From an uncultured Lachnospiraceae bacterium (GTDB lineage: Bacteria; Bacillota; Clostridia; Lachnospirales; Lachnospiraceae), in the NCBI GenBank assembly GCA_910578175.1, contig CAJTPF010000006.1, forward strand, positions 56,019-86,789: DNA of 30,771 nt, read 5' to 3'. Shown piece by piece: positions 1 to 8,321 of this stretch. The number at the start of each line of letters is the position of its first letter. The stretch's first letter is position 1. Below the pieces are notes generated by a model. That model had not been told where the DNA came from. It did not search any database and worked only from the letters and a program-made list of their open reading frames with translations. Both the position numbers and the translations under genes were made by a program.

Positions 1-1
1 C

Positions 2-1123
2 ATCAACATGAGAGACCCGGTCATTTACCGGGTAGCCCATATCACTCATCATAATACAGGCGATACATGGTGTATATATCCGATGTATGATTTTGCGCAT
101 CCGATTGAAGATGCCATTGAAGGTATTACACATTCTGTCTGTACACTGGAGTTTGAAGATCACAGGCCTCTGTATGACTGGGTGGTAAGAGAACTGGAAT
201 ATCCCTGTCCGCCGAAACAGATCGAGTTTGCAAAGCTTTATCTGACAAATGTAGTCACCGGCAAACGTTATATCAAGAAGCTGGTGGAAGATGGTATAGT
301 AGATGGATGGGATGATCCGCGTCTGGTGACCATAGCTGCATTGAGAAGAAGAGGGTTTACACCGGAATCCATTCAGATGTTTATTGATCTGGTAGGCGTA
401 TCCAAGAGCAACAGTTCCGTGGATTATGCCATGCTGGAATATTGCATCCGTGAAGATCTGAAAGAAAAGGCTCCGCGGGTGATGGCAGTTCTGGATCCGA
501 TCAGGCTGGTCATTGACAACTATCCGGAGGATAAAGTAGAATATTTTGATGTAGTAAATAATCCGGAAGATGAATCTCTGGGAAGCAGAAAAGTTCCGTT
601 CTGCAGGGAATTATATATCGAGCGGGAAGATTTTATGGAAATTCCGCCGAAAAAATATTTTAGATTATATCCGGGCAATGAAGTCAGACTGATGAATGCA
701 TATTTTGTAAAGTGCGAAAGTTTTGTAAAAGATGAGAACGGAAATATCACAGAGATACACTGTACATATGATGAAAAAACCAGGAGCGGAAGCGGGTTTG
801 ACGGAAGAAAAGTAAAAGGTACCATTCACTGGGTAAGCGCAAGGCACGGCATACCTGCCGTTGTACGGTTATATGAGAATATCGTGGATGAAGAAAAAGG
901 AAAACTGAATGAGGACGGAACACTGAATCTGAATCCAAATTCTTTAAAAGTATTAGAGGGCTGCTATCTGGAAGAAAGTATGGCAGATGTAAAGAAAATG
1001 GATAAATTTCAGTTTGTCAGACAGGGATATTTTTGTGTGGATGCCAAAGATACTACAGAAGAAAAACTTGTATTTAACAGGATCGTATCTTTGAAAAGCT
1101 CATTTAAACTGCCTAAGCAATAA
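2..1123 (+). CDS. glnS: Glutamine--tRNA ligase, C-terminal part (cut by window start)
   Basis: This is the 3' part of a class I glutaminyl-tRNA synthetase, which charges tRNA-Gln with glutamine in the cytoplasm. The frame is open from base 2 and begins with residues INMRDPVIYR, matching the conserved NMRDP segment in the catalytic core, so the HIGH half of the Rossmann domain lies outside the window. Visible landmarks are CIYPMYDFAHP, ITHSVCTLEF, the KMSKR-loop equivalent VTGKR about 85 residues in, GWDDPRLVTIAALRRRG, and IREDLKEKAPRVMAVLDP, followed by the two beta-barrel anticodon-binding domains ending in FNRIVSLKSSFKL. The first ATG at base 8 is internal and is not the start. VTGKR instead of VMSKR is, as I recall, common in Clostridia and is not damage. 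A gene of this kind means that at least part of the Gln-tRNA in the cell is made directly. Family assignment is very secure. Confidence 0.96.
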   Translation: MNMRDPVIYRVAHITHHNTGDTWCIYPMYDFAHPIEDAIEGITHSVCTLEFEDHRPLYDWVVRELEYPCPPKQIEFAKLYLTNVVTGKRYIKKLVEDGIVDGWDDPRLVTIAALRRRGFTPESIQMFIDLVGVSKSNSSVDYAMLEYCIREDLKEKAPRVMAVLDPIRLVIDNYPEDKVEYFDVVNNPEDESLGSRKVPFCRELYIEREDFMEIPPKKYFRLYPGNEVRLMNAYFVKCESFVKDENGNITEIHCTYDEKTRSGSGFDGRKVKGTIHWVSARHGIPAVVRLYENIVDEEKGKLNEDGTLNLNPNSLKVLEGCYLEESMADVKKMDKFQFVRQGYFCVDAKDTTEEKLVFNRIVSLKSSFKLPKQ

Positions 1124-1178
1124 GCTGCGGGTTGGTTTTTAATATAATTAAAAGGAATAAAAGAAAGCAGGTGCTCAT

Positions 1179-2024
1179 ATGGGTTTATTTTCAGGATTAG
1201 ACAAATTGGGTCTTGGAAACATGTCAAATATGGATGTATTTGAAACAGAGGAAAAGGAAAAAAAGGAAACAGAGGAAAAAACGGTGCATACGCTTACCGA
1301 AGAGGAGGTTTTATATGATAAATCGTATAAATGCCCGGTATGCGAGCATGACTTTAAAAGCAAATCAATCCGGACCGGTAAGGTAAAGCTGCTTTCAGTA
1401 GATTCTGACCTTCGTCCGAGGTATCAGACTACGGATTGCATCAAGTATGACTGCGTGGTTTGTGAAAAGTGCGGCTATGCGGCTTTGACCAGATACTTCA
1501 CGACTATTACATCTGCCCAGGCAAAACTGATCAGTCAGAATATTACGCCTTCGTTTAAAGGAATCGATTCCAAAGCGGCTACATATTCTTATGAAGAAGC
1601 CGTTTTAAGATATCAGCTTGCATTGGCTAATGCTGTTGTAAAAAAAGCAAAGGTCAGTGAACGGGCATATATCTGTCTGAAACTGGCATGGCTGGTTAGA
1701 GGAATGTCAGAAAATCTTTTGGAATCTGACAGCGATTATACGGAAAAAAAGGAAGAGCTGGAGAAGCAGGAGCAACAGTTTATTTCAAATGCTTATGAAG
1801 GATTTAAAAATTCCATCAGCAAGGAAATGTTTCCGATCTGCGGTATGGATGAATATACATTTATTTATGTTACGGCGGATCTTGCAAGAAGATGTAAGGA
1901 TTATCAGACGTCTTTGCGGTTCGTGTCTGAGATCATCACTTCCCGTACGGCTAACAGCAAGGTAAAAGACAGAGCCAGGGAATTAAAAGAGCTTATTAAA
2001 CAGGAGACACAGTCAGGAGTTTAG
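1179..2024 (+). CDS. DUF2225 family protein (zinc-ribbon-like)
   Basis: The 281-residue product belongs to the DUF2225 family of Firmicutes; its biochemical function is unknown to me. After an acidic, Lys/Glu-rich N-terminus come CPVCEHDF (first Cys near residue 52) and VVCEKCGYAAL (around residue 95). These are two CxxC pairs likely to bind one zinc ion. The rest is helical and TPR-like, with repeated hydrophobic/Ala spacing. No signal peptide or membrane segment is seen, so it should be cytoplasmic. The start ATG follows a purine-rich stretch (gaaagcaggtg) that is only a fair ribosome binding site. The stop overlaps the leader of the next gene, with two bases between this stop and the TTG start downstream, so the two are probably translated from one mRNA. 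Confidence 0.8.
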   Translation: MGLFSGLDKLGLGNMSNMDVFETEEKEKKETEEKTVHTLTEEEVLYDKSYKCPVCEHDFKSKSIRTGKVKLLSVDSDLRPRYQTTDCIKYDCVVCEKCGYAALTRYFTTITSAQAKLISQNITPSFKGIDSKAATYSYEEAVLRYQLALANAVVKKAKVSERAYICLKLAWLVRGMSENLLESDSDYTEKKEELEKQEQQFISNAYEGFKNSISKEMFPICGMDEYTFIYVTADLARRCKDYQTSLRFVSEIITSRTANSKVKDRARELKELIKQETQSGV

Positions 2025-2026
2025 AG

Positions 2027-3427
2027 TTGTTTGAGTTAGCCGTTAATTTAAAACTAAACCAAAAGACTCCGTTATATGAGCAGATTTATGAATTTATAAA
2101 AGAAGAGATAAAAAACGGAAGGATCGGGTGTAAGTCAAAACTGCCGTCAACGAGAGCGCTGGCAAATCATTTGCAGGTAAGCAGAAGTACGGTAGATTTG
2201 GCTTACACCCAGCTTGTATCGGAAGGATATATAGAGTCCAGTCCGAAGCGTGGATATTTTGTATCCGATATTTCCCTGTTATATCAGTCCCGAACCAATG
2301 AGATTTTGGAAGAGGCAAAGGAAGAATCCACGGATTCCCGCTGCGCAGTGGATTTTTCCCCCTGGGGCATTGAACTGGATTCTTTTCCGTTTAATACTTG
2401 GAGAAAGATTTCAAAAAATCTGCTCAGTGCGGATAATAAAGAGCTTTTTTCTGCCGGACACCCCAAGGGGGATATTGAACTGCGAAAGTCTCTCTGCGAA
2501 TATCTTTATGAGGCAAGAGGCGTGCACTGCAGTCCGGAGCGTATCATAATCGGAGCGGGAAATGAACATCTCCTCATGTTGCTGAACCATATGATGGGAG
2601 ACAAGCCGAAGGTAGCCATGGAGAATCCTACCTATATACAGGCATACCGGCTGTTTGTACAGAATGGCAACACGGTTATTCCTGTTCAGATGGACAGACA
2701 TGGTATGAAGACAAAGGAGCTGAATGAATCCGGGGCCTCTCTGGCTTATGTTATGCCGTCTCATCAGTTTCCCATGGGAATCGTCATGCCTATCAAACGG
2801 AGGTTGGAATTGCTGGACTGGGCATATCAGAAGCCTTCCCGGTTTATTATTGAAGATGACTATGACAGTGAATTCCGGTATCGGGGAAAACCTATTCCGG
2901 CGCTCCAGAGTGTGGACGCAAATGAAAAAGTAATTTATCTGGGTACGTTTTCCAAGTCGATCGCCCCGGCAATCCGAATGAGTTATATGGTGTTGCCAAA
3001 ACCGTTGCTGCAATTATATGAGAAACATTCGTTTTATTCCCAGACGGTTTCCAGAATTGACCAGATGGTAGTAAATGAATTTTTGCAGGGAGGTTACTTT
3101 GAACGGCATCTGAACCGGATGCGTTCCATATATAAATCCAAACATGATGCATTGCTCAATGATCTGAGGACCTGGGGGGATTCCGTGACAATATTCGGTG
3201 AAAATTCCGGCCTTCATGTGCTGATGACGGCAGACAACGGCATGACGGAGGAAAAATTGATCAATGTGGCAGGAAAAGCAGGTGTGAGGATATCCGGAAT
3301 ATCGGATTATTTTATCAACCGTCTGGAAAACTATTTTAAACCCACGGTTTTGTTAGGTTTTGCAAATCTGTCGGAGAAGGAGATAGGAACCGGACTGGCA
3401 TTATTAAAAAAGGCATGGAGGATATAG
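2027..3427 (+). CDS. MocR/PdxR-type transcription regulator (GntR wHTH fused to aminotransferase fold)
   Basis: This 466-residue protein joins an N-terminal GntR-type winged helix (about residues 10-75; LPSTRALANHLQVSRSTVDLAY) to a class I aminotransferase-like domain (about 110-460). PLP-site landmarks are GAGNEHLLML, IIEDDYDSEFRY (the Asp that contacts the pyridine nitrogen) and YLGTFSKSIAPAIRMSY, where Lys310 should form the Schiff base. MocR proteins use PLP or an amino-acid adduct as effector; the best known member, PdxR, controls vitamin B6 synthesis. No pdx gene is next to it here, so the target is unknown. The start is TTG at 2027, supported by CAGGAG 8 nt upstream inside the end of the DUF2225 gene. 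The next gene begins 4 nt after its stop, indicating an operon. Confidence 0.9.
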   Translation: MFELAVNLKLNQKTPLYEQIYEFIKEEIKNGRIGCKSKLPSTRALANHLQVSRSTVDLAYTQLVSEGYIESSPKRGYFVSDISLLYQSRTNEILEEAKEESTDSRCAVDFSPWGIELDSFPFNTWRKISKNLLSADNKELFSAGHPKGDIELRKSLCEYLYEARGVHCSPERIIIGAGNEHLLMLLNHMMGDKPKVAMENPTYIQAYRLFVQNGNTVIPVQMDRHGMKTKELNESGASLAYVMPSHQFPMGIVMPIKRRLELLDWAYQKPSRFIIEDDYDSEFRYRGKPIPALQSVDANEKVIYLGTFSKSIAPAIRMSYMVLPKPLLQLYEKHSFYSQTVSRIDQMVVNEFLQGGYFERHLNRMRSIYKSKHDALLNDLRTWGDSVTIFGENSGLHVLMTADNGMTEEKLINVAGKAGVRISGISDYFINRLENYFKPTVLLGFANLSEKEIGTGLALLKKAWRI

Positions 3428-3431
3428 GCTG

Positions 3432-4166
3432 ATGAAAGAGCAATTATACACGATACCGGTAAACGATGCATTTGCGGTGGATTGCGAGTGTCCCATCTGC
3501 ATAATGCATCAGGAACTGGAAAAGAATGCGGTAGAATTTACCATGGGACCCAGTTATATGGAAGATGATATCCGTGAAGTTACGGATCGGACCGGATTTT
3601 GTACCGAGCATATCCGTCAGATACTGGGAATGGAAAACAAACTGGGCATTTCTCTGGTGCTTCATTCCCATATGATAAAAACCAATAAGGATATTGCAGC
3701 TCTGGCACAGGCGGCTACCGGAAAGAGCGGACTGTTTAAGAAAAAAGATATTTCATCCCTGACCGGTTATCTGGAAGAACTGAATCATTCCTGTTTTGTG
3801 TGTAGTCGTATTGAAGACACATTTCAGAGATACATACGGACCATTCATTATCTGTGGGAAAAAGAAGAGGGGTTCCGGAAAAAATATGCTTCTTCCAAAG
3901 GTTTCTGTACCCTGCATTATCAGGCACTGATCACACAGGCCGCCAATAATTTAAGCGGTCAGTCACTGGACGGTTATCTGGCCGAAACCAACCGGATCTA
4001 TCTGGAAAACATGGAACGGGTGACATCGGAGCTGGAGTGGTTCATTGATAAATTTGATTACCGGCATAAAGACGAACCCTGGGGAAATTCCAAAGATGCA
4101 TTGCCGAGAGCGGTTGTTAAGACCAATACCGTGGAAGGAAACCGGACGGATTTTAAGAAAAAATAA
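3432..4166 (+). CDS. DUF6062 family protein
   Basis: A 244-residue soluble protein of the clostridial DUF6062 family, function unknown. It has two similar halves, each with a cysteine pair followed by an FC-x-x-H motif: CECPICIMHQELEKNAVEF and GFCTEHIRQIL in the first half, CFVCSRIEDTFQRYIRT and GFCTLHYQALI in the second. The arrangement suggests a metal or redox centre repeated twice; this is inference from residue spacing. No export signal is seen. The gene starts 4 nt after the regulator and is the last of the DUF2225-MocR-DUF6062 run, which ends at a strong hairpin just beyond the stop. The C-terminus is low-complexity and basic. Confidence 0.8.
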   Translation: MKEQLYTIPVNDAFAVDCECPICIMHQELEKNAVEFTMGPSYMEDDIREVTDRTGFCTEHIRQILGMENKLGISLVLHSHMIKTNKDIAALAQAATGKSGLFKKKDISSLTGYLEELNHSCFVCSRIEDTFQRYIRTIHYLWEKEEGFRKKYASSKGFCTLHYQALITQAANNLSGQSLDGYLAETNRIYLENMERVTSELEWFIDKFDYRHKDEPWGNSKDALPRAVVKTNTVEGNRTDFKKK

Positions 4167-4197
4167 AAAACAGTTGATAGAAATATCAACTGTTTTT
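4166..4197. terminator. Bidirectional intrinsic terminator
   Basis: A 9-bp stem (CAGTTGATA / TATCAACTG) with loop GAAA is flanked by an A-run on the left and a T-run on the right. It can end transcription from the DUF6062 gene (+) and from the convergent minus-strand gene at 4254-4595. Confidence 0.88.
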
Positions 4198-4253
4198 CGT
4201 TTAAAAAATAATCTTTGCCGATACCGCCGGCAGAATAAACGGAAGCCGGATGA

Positions 4254-4595
4254 TTATGAAGTTTTATCGGTGTCTGCCGAGGCTGATGCGGATAGATTCC
4301 CGTCTGTTCCGGAGGAATCATCGGACTGAATAGTCACTTCTACATTGACCGGACGCTCATCTGCTTTGGCGCTCTCTTCCGGATCACGGGGGATGGAAAC
4401 ATATTCTCTGTCTGAATCTTTCGTATCCTCTTCGTCTGCGATATCATCAAAATCATCATCATCATCGAAATCGAAAGAATCATCGTCAAAATCATCACCG
4501 GATGCCTTATACTTGTTATATAATGCCATGCCTCCTGCAACGGCTGAACCGATAAGTGCGGTGCAGAGCAATACCTTACCTAATTTTTTTGCCAT
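4254..4595 (-). CDS. Small membrane-anchored, Asp-rich protein
   Basis: I recognise no named family. The 113-residue product starts MAKKLGKVLLCTALIGSAVAGGMALYNKYK style: a basic N-terminus, one hydrophobic segment (about residues 7-26), then a long acidic tail containing runs of Asp and Phe (FDDDSFDFDDDDDFDD) and a Ser/Asp/Glu-rich end. It is probably a single-pass protein with the tail outside or facing the cytoplasm; topology cannot be decided from sequence. A clear AAGGAG sits 8-9 nt before the ATG on the minus strand, and codon periodicity is normal, so this is a real gene. It is convergent with the DUF6062 gene and shares its terminator. The acidic tail could bind cations such as calcium; that is speculation. 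Confidence 0.75.
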   Translation of the reverse strand: MAKKLGKVLLCTALIGSAVAGGMALYNKYKASGDDFDDDSFDFDDDDDFDDIADEEDTKDSDREYVSIPRDPEESAKADERPVNVEVTIQSDDSSGTDGNLSASASADTDKTS

Positions 4596-5001
4596 AGTAA
4601 AATACTCCTTTCAAGTCATAATTAAGTGCAATGAAAAATTTTCCATTTTCTGCGGTATCTATATTGTAATACGAAACCCTTTAAAAATAAAGTATATTTG
4701 TATAAATTTTTTTAAAATTTTATATTGTGCCTAAATTTTTTGTGTCGTTTCAGAAATTTATTATATGCAGTTCTTTGGTATTTTATGCATAGGATAAGAA
4801 AATTGTGAGAGAATATAAAACGGCAGGATTCCCGCATGGAAACTGCCTGTTTTCAGGCTTATGGATTCATGGTATAATGGGAAAACAAAACGCTGATAGA
4901 AGTAATCTTCATTCTGCTGCAGTGCAGGCTGGGCATAATGGAAAATGGTATAACTTTTTATATGCCGTAATACACTAATAAAGCACAAAGGAGATTTATG
5001 C
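4596..5001. other. Intergenic region between divergent genes
   Basis: About 400 bases with no convincing coding frame. The left half (4620-4750) is very AT-rich and should hold the promoter of the minus-strand gene. An imperfect inverted repeat AAACGGCAG ... CTGCCTGTTT lies at about 4818-4853. The right half holds the promoter proposed for the HAD gene. Confidence 0.5.
4850..4878 (+). promoter_or_regulatory. Putative SigA promoter of HAD phosphatase gene
   Basis: A perfect TATAAT (4873-4878) has TTTTCA (4850-4855, 4/6 to consensus) 17 bp upstream. The start codon of the HAD gene is about 120 nt downstream. Confidence 0.45.
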
Positions 5002-5808
5002 ATGAAGAGAAAGATTATATTTTTTGATATAGACGGCACCATTTATTCATATAAAACAGGAATTCCCCGGGATACTGCGGAGGCGTTTTCACTGCTGAAG
5101 CAGGCGGGACATATTCCGGTCATCTGTACCGGAAGAACCAAAGCAATGATTTTTGAAGAAATGTTCCGGCTCAATGCCAATGCGTTGATCGCAGGGGCGG
5201 GAACTTATCTGGAGGTTGACGGGACCGTTATATATCAGTATGAAATGGAACCGGAAGAAGCGGAAGAAATCATTGCCTGTATGGAGGCTTGCCATATTAT
5301 GCCCATAGCCGAGGGAATCCGTCATTTATATTATCCATTGGCGGATATGAAAGCGGAGTATCAGAAGGTATTCCGAATCTATCAGCAGAAGATTCCGGAT
5401 AAAATAAAGGATATACAGGGGGAAGGAAGGATTTCAGTTTCAAAGATCAGCGGAAGGCTGTCAAAGGACAGCAGGTTGGACTGCTTAATGGAAAAATATC
5501 AGGACAGATTTAATTTTGTGATCCATGGCGGAGTGCTGGCAGAGATGATACCAAAAGGATATTCCAAAGCGGTAGGAATCCGCAGACTGATGGAGTATTT
5601 CAATGAAAGAAACGGAGATTCCGTTTCTATGGACGATACTTATGCATATGGTGACAGTATGAATGATTTTGAAATGCTGAATTATGTCCGGTACGGGGTG
5701 GCCATGGGAAACAGTGATTTTGATTTTAAACATAAGATTAAGTATGTGACGGAGGAATTCGATCAGGGAGGAATCATCCTGTCTTTGAGACGGTTCGGGC
5801 TTTTATAG
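5002..5808 (+). CDS. HAD-superfamily Cof-type hydrolase (IIB)
   Basis: This 268-residue protein is a Cof/YidA-like haloacid dehalogenase phosphatase, probably acting on sugar phosphates or similar small phosphates in the cytoplasm; the substrate cannot be told from sequence. Motif I is IIFFDIDGTIYS (nucleophile Asp near residue 9, acid/base Asp two residues on). Motif II is ICTGRTKAM, motif III falls around KGYSKAVGIRRLMEYF, and motif IV is YAYGDSMNDFEMLNYV, followed by GVAMGNSDF. The IIB cap lies between about residues 85 and 190. AAAGGAG ends 8 nt before the ATG at 5002; the nearer ATG at 4998 is out of frame. It appears monocistronic; no hairpin with a T-run follows it. Confidence 0.9.
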   Translation: MKRKIIFFDIDGTIYSYKTGIPRDTAEAFSLLKQAGHIPVICTGRTKAMIFEEMFRLNANALIAGAGTYLEVDGTVIYQYEMEPEEAEEIIACMEACHIMPIAEGIRHLYYPLADMKAEYQKVFRIYQQKIPDKIKDIQGEGRISVSKISGRLSKDSRLDCLMEKYQDRFNFVIHGGVLAEMIPKGYSKAVGIRRLMEYFNERNGDSVSMDDTYAYGDSMNDFEMLNYVRYGVAMGNSDFDFKHKIKYVTEEFDQGGIILSLRRFGLL

Positions 5809-5925
5809 GATTTTATCTGTTTATAAAAAATTTACAAAATTTTGAAAAAACGGGAAAAATTGAGAAAACTAAAGAAAAAAACAGATAATTTAAGAAAATT
5901 AATCAGTTTATTAAAATAATTCCTC

Positions 5926-5954
5926 TTGCATTATTAAAGCAAAGGAATTATTAT
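5926..5954 (+). promoter_or_regulatory. Putative SigA promoter of groESL
   Basis: TATTAT (5949-5954) lies 17 bp after TTGCAT (5926-5931). The -35 match is weak, but the position just ahead of the CIRCE operator is the usual one for HrcA-controlled promoters. Confidence 0.5.
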
Positions 5955-5966
5955 ATAGAACATGAA

Positions 5967-5993
5967 TTAGCACTCGATGATGAAGAGTGCTAA
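5967..5993 (+). promoter_or_regulatory. CIRCE operator (HrcA binding site)
   Basis: A perfect inverted repeat TTAGCACTC-N9-GAGTGCTAA is the canonical CIRCE element bound by the heat-shock repressor HrcA. It sits about 45 nt before the groES start, so groESL is expected to be HrcA-repressed and induced when free GroEL is titrated by unfolded protein. Confidence 0.97.
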
Positions 5994-6036
5994 TAAGCAG
6001 AAATAGGAGCCTTTTGGCGGAATGGAGGATTTGAAC

Positions 6037-6321
6037 ATGAAATTAGTACCATTAAATGACAGAGTTGTTTTAAAACAGTTAGTGGCCGAAGAAACCACAA
6101 AATCAGGAATCGTATTACCGGGCCAGGCAAAGGAAAAACCACAGCAGGCAGAAGTAATAGCAGTTGGACCGGGCGGAATGGTTGACGGCAAAGAGATAAA
6201 GATGGAAGTAAAGAGCGGAGATAAGGTGATTTACTCCAAATATTCCGGTACTGAAGTAGAAATCGAAGACGAAACATATATCATAGTAAAACAAAGCGAC
6301 ATTCTTGCAGTTGTTGAATAA
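6037..6321 (+). CDS. groES: Co-chaperonin GroES
   Basis: GroES forms the heptameric lid of the GroEL folding chamber in the cytoplasm. The 94-residue product begins MKLVPLNDRVVLKQ and shows the mobile loop around ETTKSGIVLPGQAKEKPQ and the conserved AVGPGG, GDKVIYSKYSGTEVE and DILAVVE ending. I place the start at 6037, because GGAGG (6024-6028) is 8 nt upstream. The in-frame ATG at 6022 overlaps that ribosome binding site and would add a tail MEDLN not seen in the family. It is followed 17 nt later by groEL. Confidence 0.97.
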   Translation: MKLVPLNDRVVLKQLVAEETTKSGIVLPGQAKEKPQQAEVIAVGPGGMVDGKEIKMEVKSGDKVIYSKYSGTEVEIEDETYIIVKQSDILAVVE

Positions 6322-6338
6322 ATAGGAGGTAGATTGAA

Positions 6339-7961
6339 ATGGCAAAGGAAATTAAGTATGGAGCAGAGGCCAGAAAGGCTTTAGAAGCAGGTGTTAATAA
6401 ATTAGCGGAAACCGTAAAGGTTACTTTGGGACCAAAGGGAAGAAACGTAGTTCTTGATAAATCCTATGGCGCTCCGTTGATCACAAACGACGGTGTAACG
6501 ATCGCAAAAGAAATCGAACTGGAAGATGCATTTGAAAACATGGGTGCACAGCTTGTAAAAGAAGTTGCCACCAAGACAAATGACGTTGCCGGCGACGGAA
6601 CAACAACCGCTACCGTACTGGCACAGGCTATGATCAATGAAGGAATGAAGAATCTGGCAGCCGGTGCAAACCCGATCATCCTCAGAAAAGGAATGAAGAA
6701 GGCAACCGAAGAAGCCGTTTCGGCAATCGCAAAGATGAGCAGCAAGATTACAGGCAAAGACCAGATCGCAAAGGTTGCCGCAATTTCTGCCGGAGATGAA
6801 GCCGTAGGAACCATGGTTGCGGATGCGATGGAAAAGGTATCCAATGACGGTGTTATTACCATTGAAGAATCAAAGACCATGTTGACAGAACTGGATCTGG
6901 TAGAAGGTATGCAGTTTGACAGGGGATATATTTCCGCTTATATGGCAACGGATATGGATAAGATGGAGGCTGTACTGGATAATCCGTATATCCTGATCAC
7001 AGATAAGAAGATTTCCAACATTCAGGATATTTTACCGGTATTGGAACAGATCGTACAGTCCGGTGCAAAGCTTCTGATCATTGCTGAAGACGTGGAAGGA
7101 GAAGCCCTTACCACATTGATCGTTAATAAATTAAGAGGTACCTTTAACGTAGTGGCTGTGAAGGCTCCGGGTTACGGCGACAGACGGAAGGAAATGCTGA
7201 AAGATATCGCTGTCTTAACCGGCGGTCAGGTAATTTCAGAAGAACTGGGACTGGATTTAAAAGAAACTACCATGGATATGCTTGGAAGAGCCAAATCAGT
7301 TAAGGTCCAGAAAGAAAACACAGTGATCGTTGACGGCGAAGGAAATAAGGATGATATCGCAGCAAGAATTTCACAGATCCGTACACAGATTGAAGAAACA
7401 ACTTCTGACTTTGATAAAGAAAAATTACAGGAAAGACTTGCAAAACTTGCAGGTGGTGTTGCAGTTATCCGTGTGGGTGCAGCTACGGAAACAGAGATGA
7501 AAGAAGGAAAGCTTCGTATGGAAGATGCACTGGCAGCTACCAGAGCAGCCGTAGAAGAAGGTATCATCGCAGGAGGCGGTTCCGCATATATCCATGCATC
7601 CAAGGAAGTGGCAAAACTTGCCGCAACTCTGGAAGGTGACGAAAAGACTGGTGCCAATATTATCTTAAAAGCGCTGGAAGCTCCGTTATTTGGAATCGCA
7701 ATGAACGCAGGACTGGAAGGTTCCGTTATCGTTAATAAAGTAAGGGAATCAGAAGTCGGTACCGGGTTTGATGCCTTAAATGAAAAATATGTAGAAATGG
7801 TGGAAGCAGGCATTCTGGATCCGGCGAAGGTTACAAGAAGCGCACTGCAGAATGCAACCAGCGTGGCATCAACACTTCTGACAACGGAATCCGTTGTTGC
7901 AAGTATCAAAGAAGATACTCCGGCAATGCCGGGAGGCGCAGGAATGGGCGGAATGATGTAA
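6339..7961 (+). CDS. groEL: Chaperonin GroEL
   Basis: The 540-residue chaperonin subunit assembles into a double heptameric ring that folds proteins with ATP and GroES. Landmarks: VTLGPKGRNVVLDK, the ATP-site DGVTIAKEIELED and VAGDGTTTATVLAQ, the apical domain around DRGYISAYM and LLIIAEDVEGEALTTL, the signature AAVEEGIIAGGGSAY, and the C-terminal GGAGMGGMM tail. Length and all motifs are normal. AGGAGG lies about 9 nt before the ATG. It is transcribed with groES from the CIRCE-controlled promoter and ends at a strong terminator. Confidence 0.99.
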   Translation: MAKEIKYGAEARKALEAGVNKLAETVKVTLGPKGRNVVLDKSYGAPLITNDGVTIAKEIELEDAFENMGAQLVKEVATKTNDVAGDGTTTATVLAQAMINEGMKNLAAGANPIILRKGMKKATEEAVSAIAKMSSKITGKDQIAKVAAISAGDEAVGTMVADAMEKVSNDGVITIEESKTMLTELDLVEGMQFDRGYISAYMATDMDKMEAVLDNPYILITDKKISNIQDILPVLEQIVQSGAKLLIIAEDVEGEALTTLIVNKLRGTFNVVAVKAPGYGDRRKEMLKDIAVLTGGQVISEELGLDLKETTMDMLGRAKSVKVQKENTVIVDGEGNKDDIAARISQIRTQIEETTSDFDKEKLQERLAKLAGGVAVIRVGAATETEMKEGKLRMEDALAATRAAVEEGIIAGGGSAYIHASKEVAKLAATLEGDEKTGANIILKALEAPLFGIAMNAGLEGSVIVNKVRESEVGTGFDALNEKYVEMVEAGILDPAKVTRSALQNATSVASTLLTTESVVASIKEDTPAMPGGAGMGGMM

Positions 7962-8010
7962 CAGTTGCCTGTGAAGGTGTGTAGAGTTAAAAAATGATAT
8001 AAACGATATG

Positions 8011-8057
8011 AGGCAGGCATAGCCGGAGGTTAGGTATTCCGGTTATGCCTGCTTTTT
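8011..8057 (+). terminator. Terminator of groESL
   Basis: A long stem (GCAGGCATAGCCGGA / TCCGGTTATGCCTGC, one G-T pair) is followed by TTTTT at 8053-8057. Confidence 0.92.
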
Positions 8058-8075
8058 ATAGTGGCCGGGCAGGAC

Positions 8076-8127
8076 GCTGGTGCGGAAGGTTTCTGACTCA
8101 GAAAGCTTTCCGCATCAGCTGTTTTTT
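8076..8127 (+). terminator. Second hairpin-plus-T-run terminator
   Basis: An extended hairpin, outer arms GCTGGTGCGGAA (8076-8087) and TTCCGCATCAGC (8108-8119), inner arms TTTCTGA / TCAGAAA, is followed by a run of six Ts. It stands only 20 nt after the groESL terminator and would insulate the mgtE promoter. Confidence 0.8.
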
Positions 8128-8158
8128 ACTGAATTTAAGAAAGCAGTCATGATTTTAA

Positions 8159-8187
8159 TTGACAAACATCCCTAATCAAGTTATGAT
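8159..8187 (+). promoter_or_regulatory. Strong SigA promoter of mgtE leader
   Basis: TTGACA (8159-8164), 17 bp, TATGAT (8182-8187) is close to a perfect SigA promoter. Transcription should begin near 8194, giving about 310 nt of leader before the mgtE start. Confidence 0.85.
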
Positions 8188-8213
8188 ATCAGTGTATCTG
8201 TCAGATATTCACA

Positions 8214-8240
8214 CCCATGACCCAAACATGGGATTTTTTT
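8214..8240 (+). terminator. Early hairpin/T-run in mgtE leader (possible attenuator)
   Basis: CCCATG (8214-8219) pairs with CATGGG (8227-8232) around a 7-nt loop, then A and seven Ts (8234-8240). It lies about 20 nt after the predicted transcription start. AAACAT (8224-8229), overlapping its 3' arm, can pair instead with ATGTTT (8247-8252), a possible antiterminator. Confidence 0.55.
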
Positions 8241-8321
8241 ACGGGTATGTTTATCAGAGGGACACGGAATAATTCAATGAAAGATTGTTTATGCTAGAGG
8301 ATATAAGCAGAAAGGAGCGCT

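Noticed and set aside
4434..4510. Short repeated units (ATCATCATC, AAATCATC) resembling a repeat array or CRISPR
   Set aside because: They are Asp codons of the acidic tail of the minus-strand protein; there are no spacers of regular length.
6464..6880. Long minus-strand frame opposite groEL
   Set aside because: It is antisense to a highly conserved gene, Ser/Ala/Ile-rich as mirrored codons usually are, and has no supporting ribosome binding site.
7226..8020. 264-codon minus-strand frame opposite the groEL end
   Set aside because: Shadow of groEL codon bias; low-complexity Ser/Ala/Pro content and no family resemblance.
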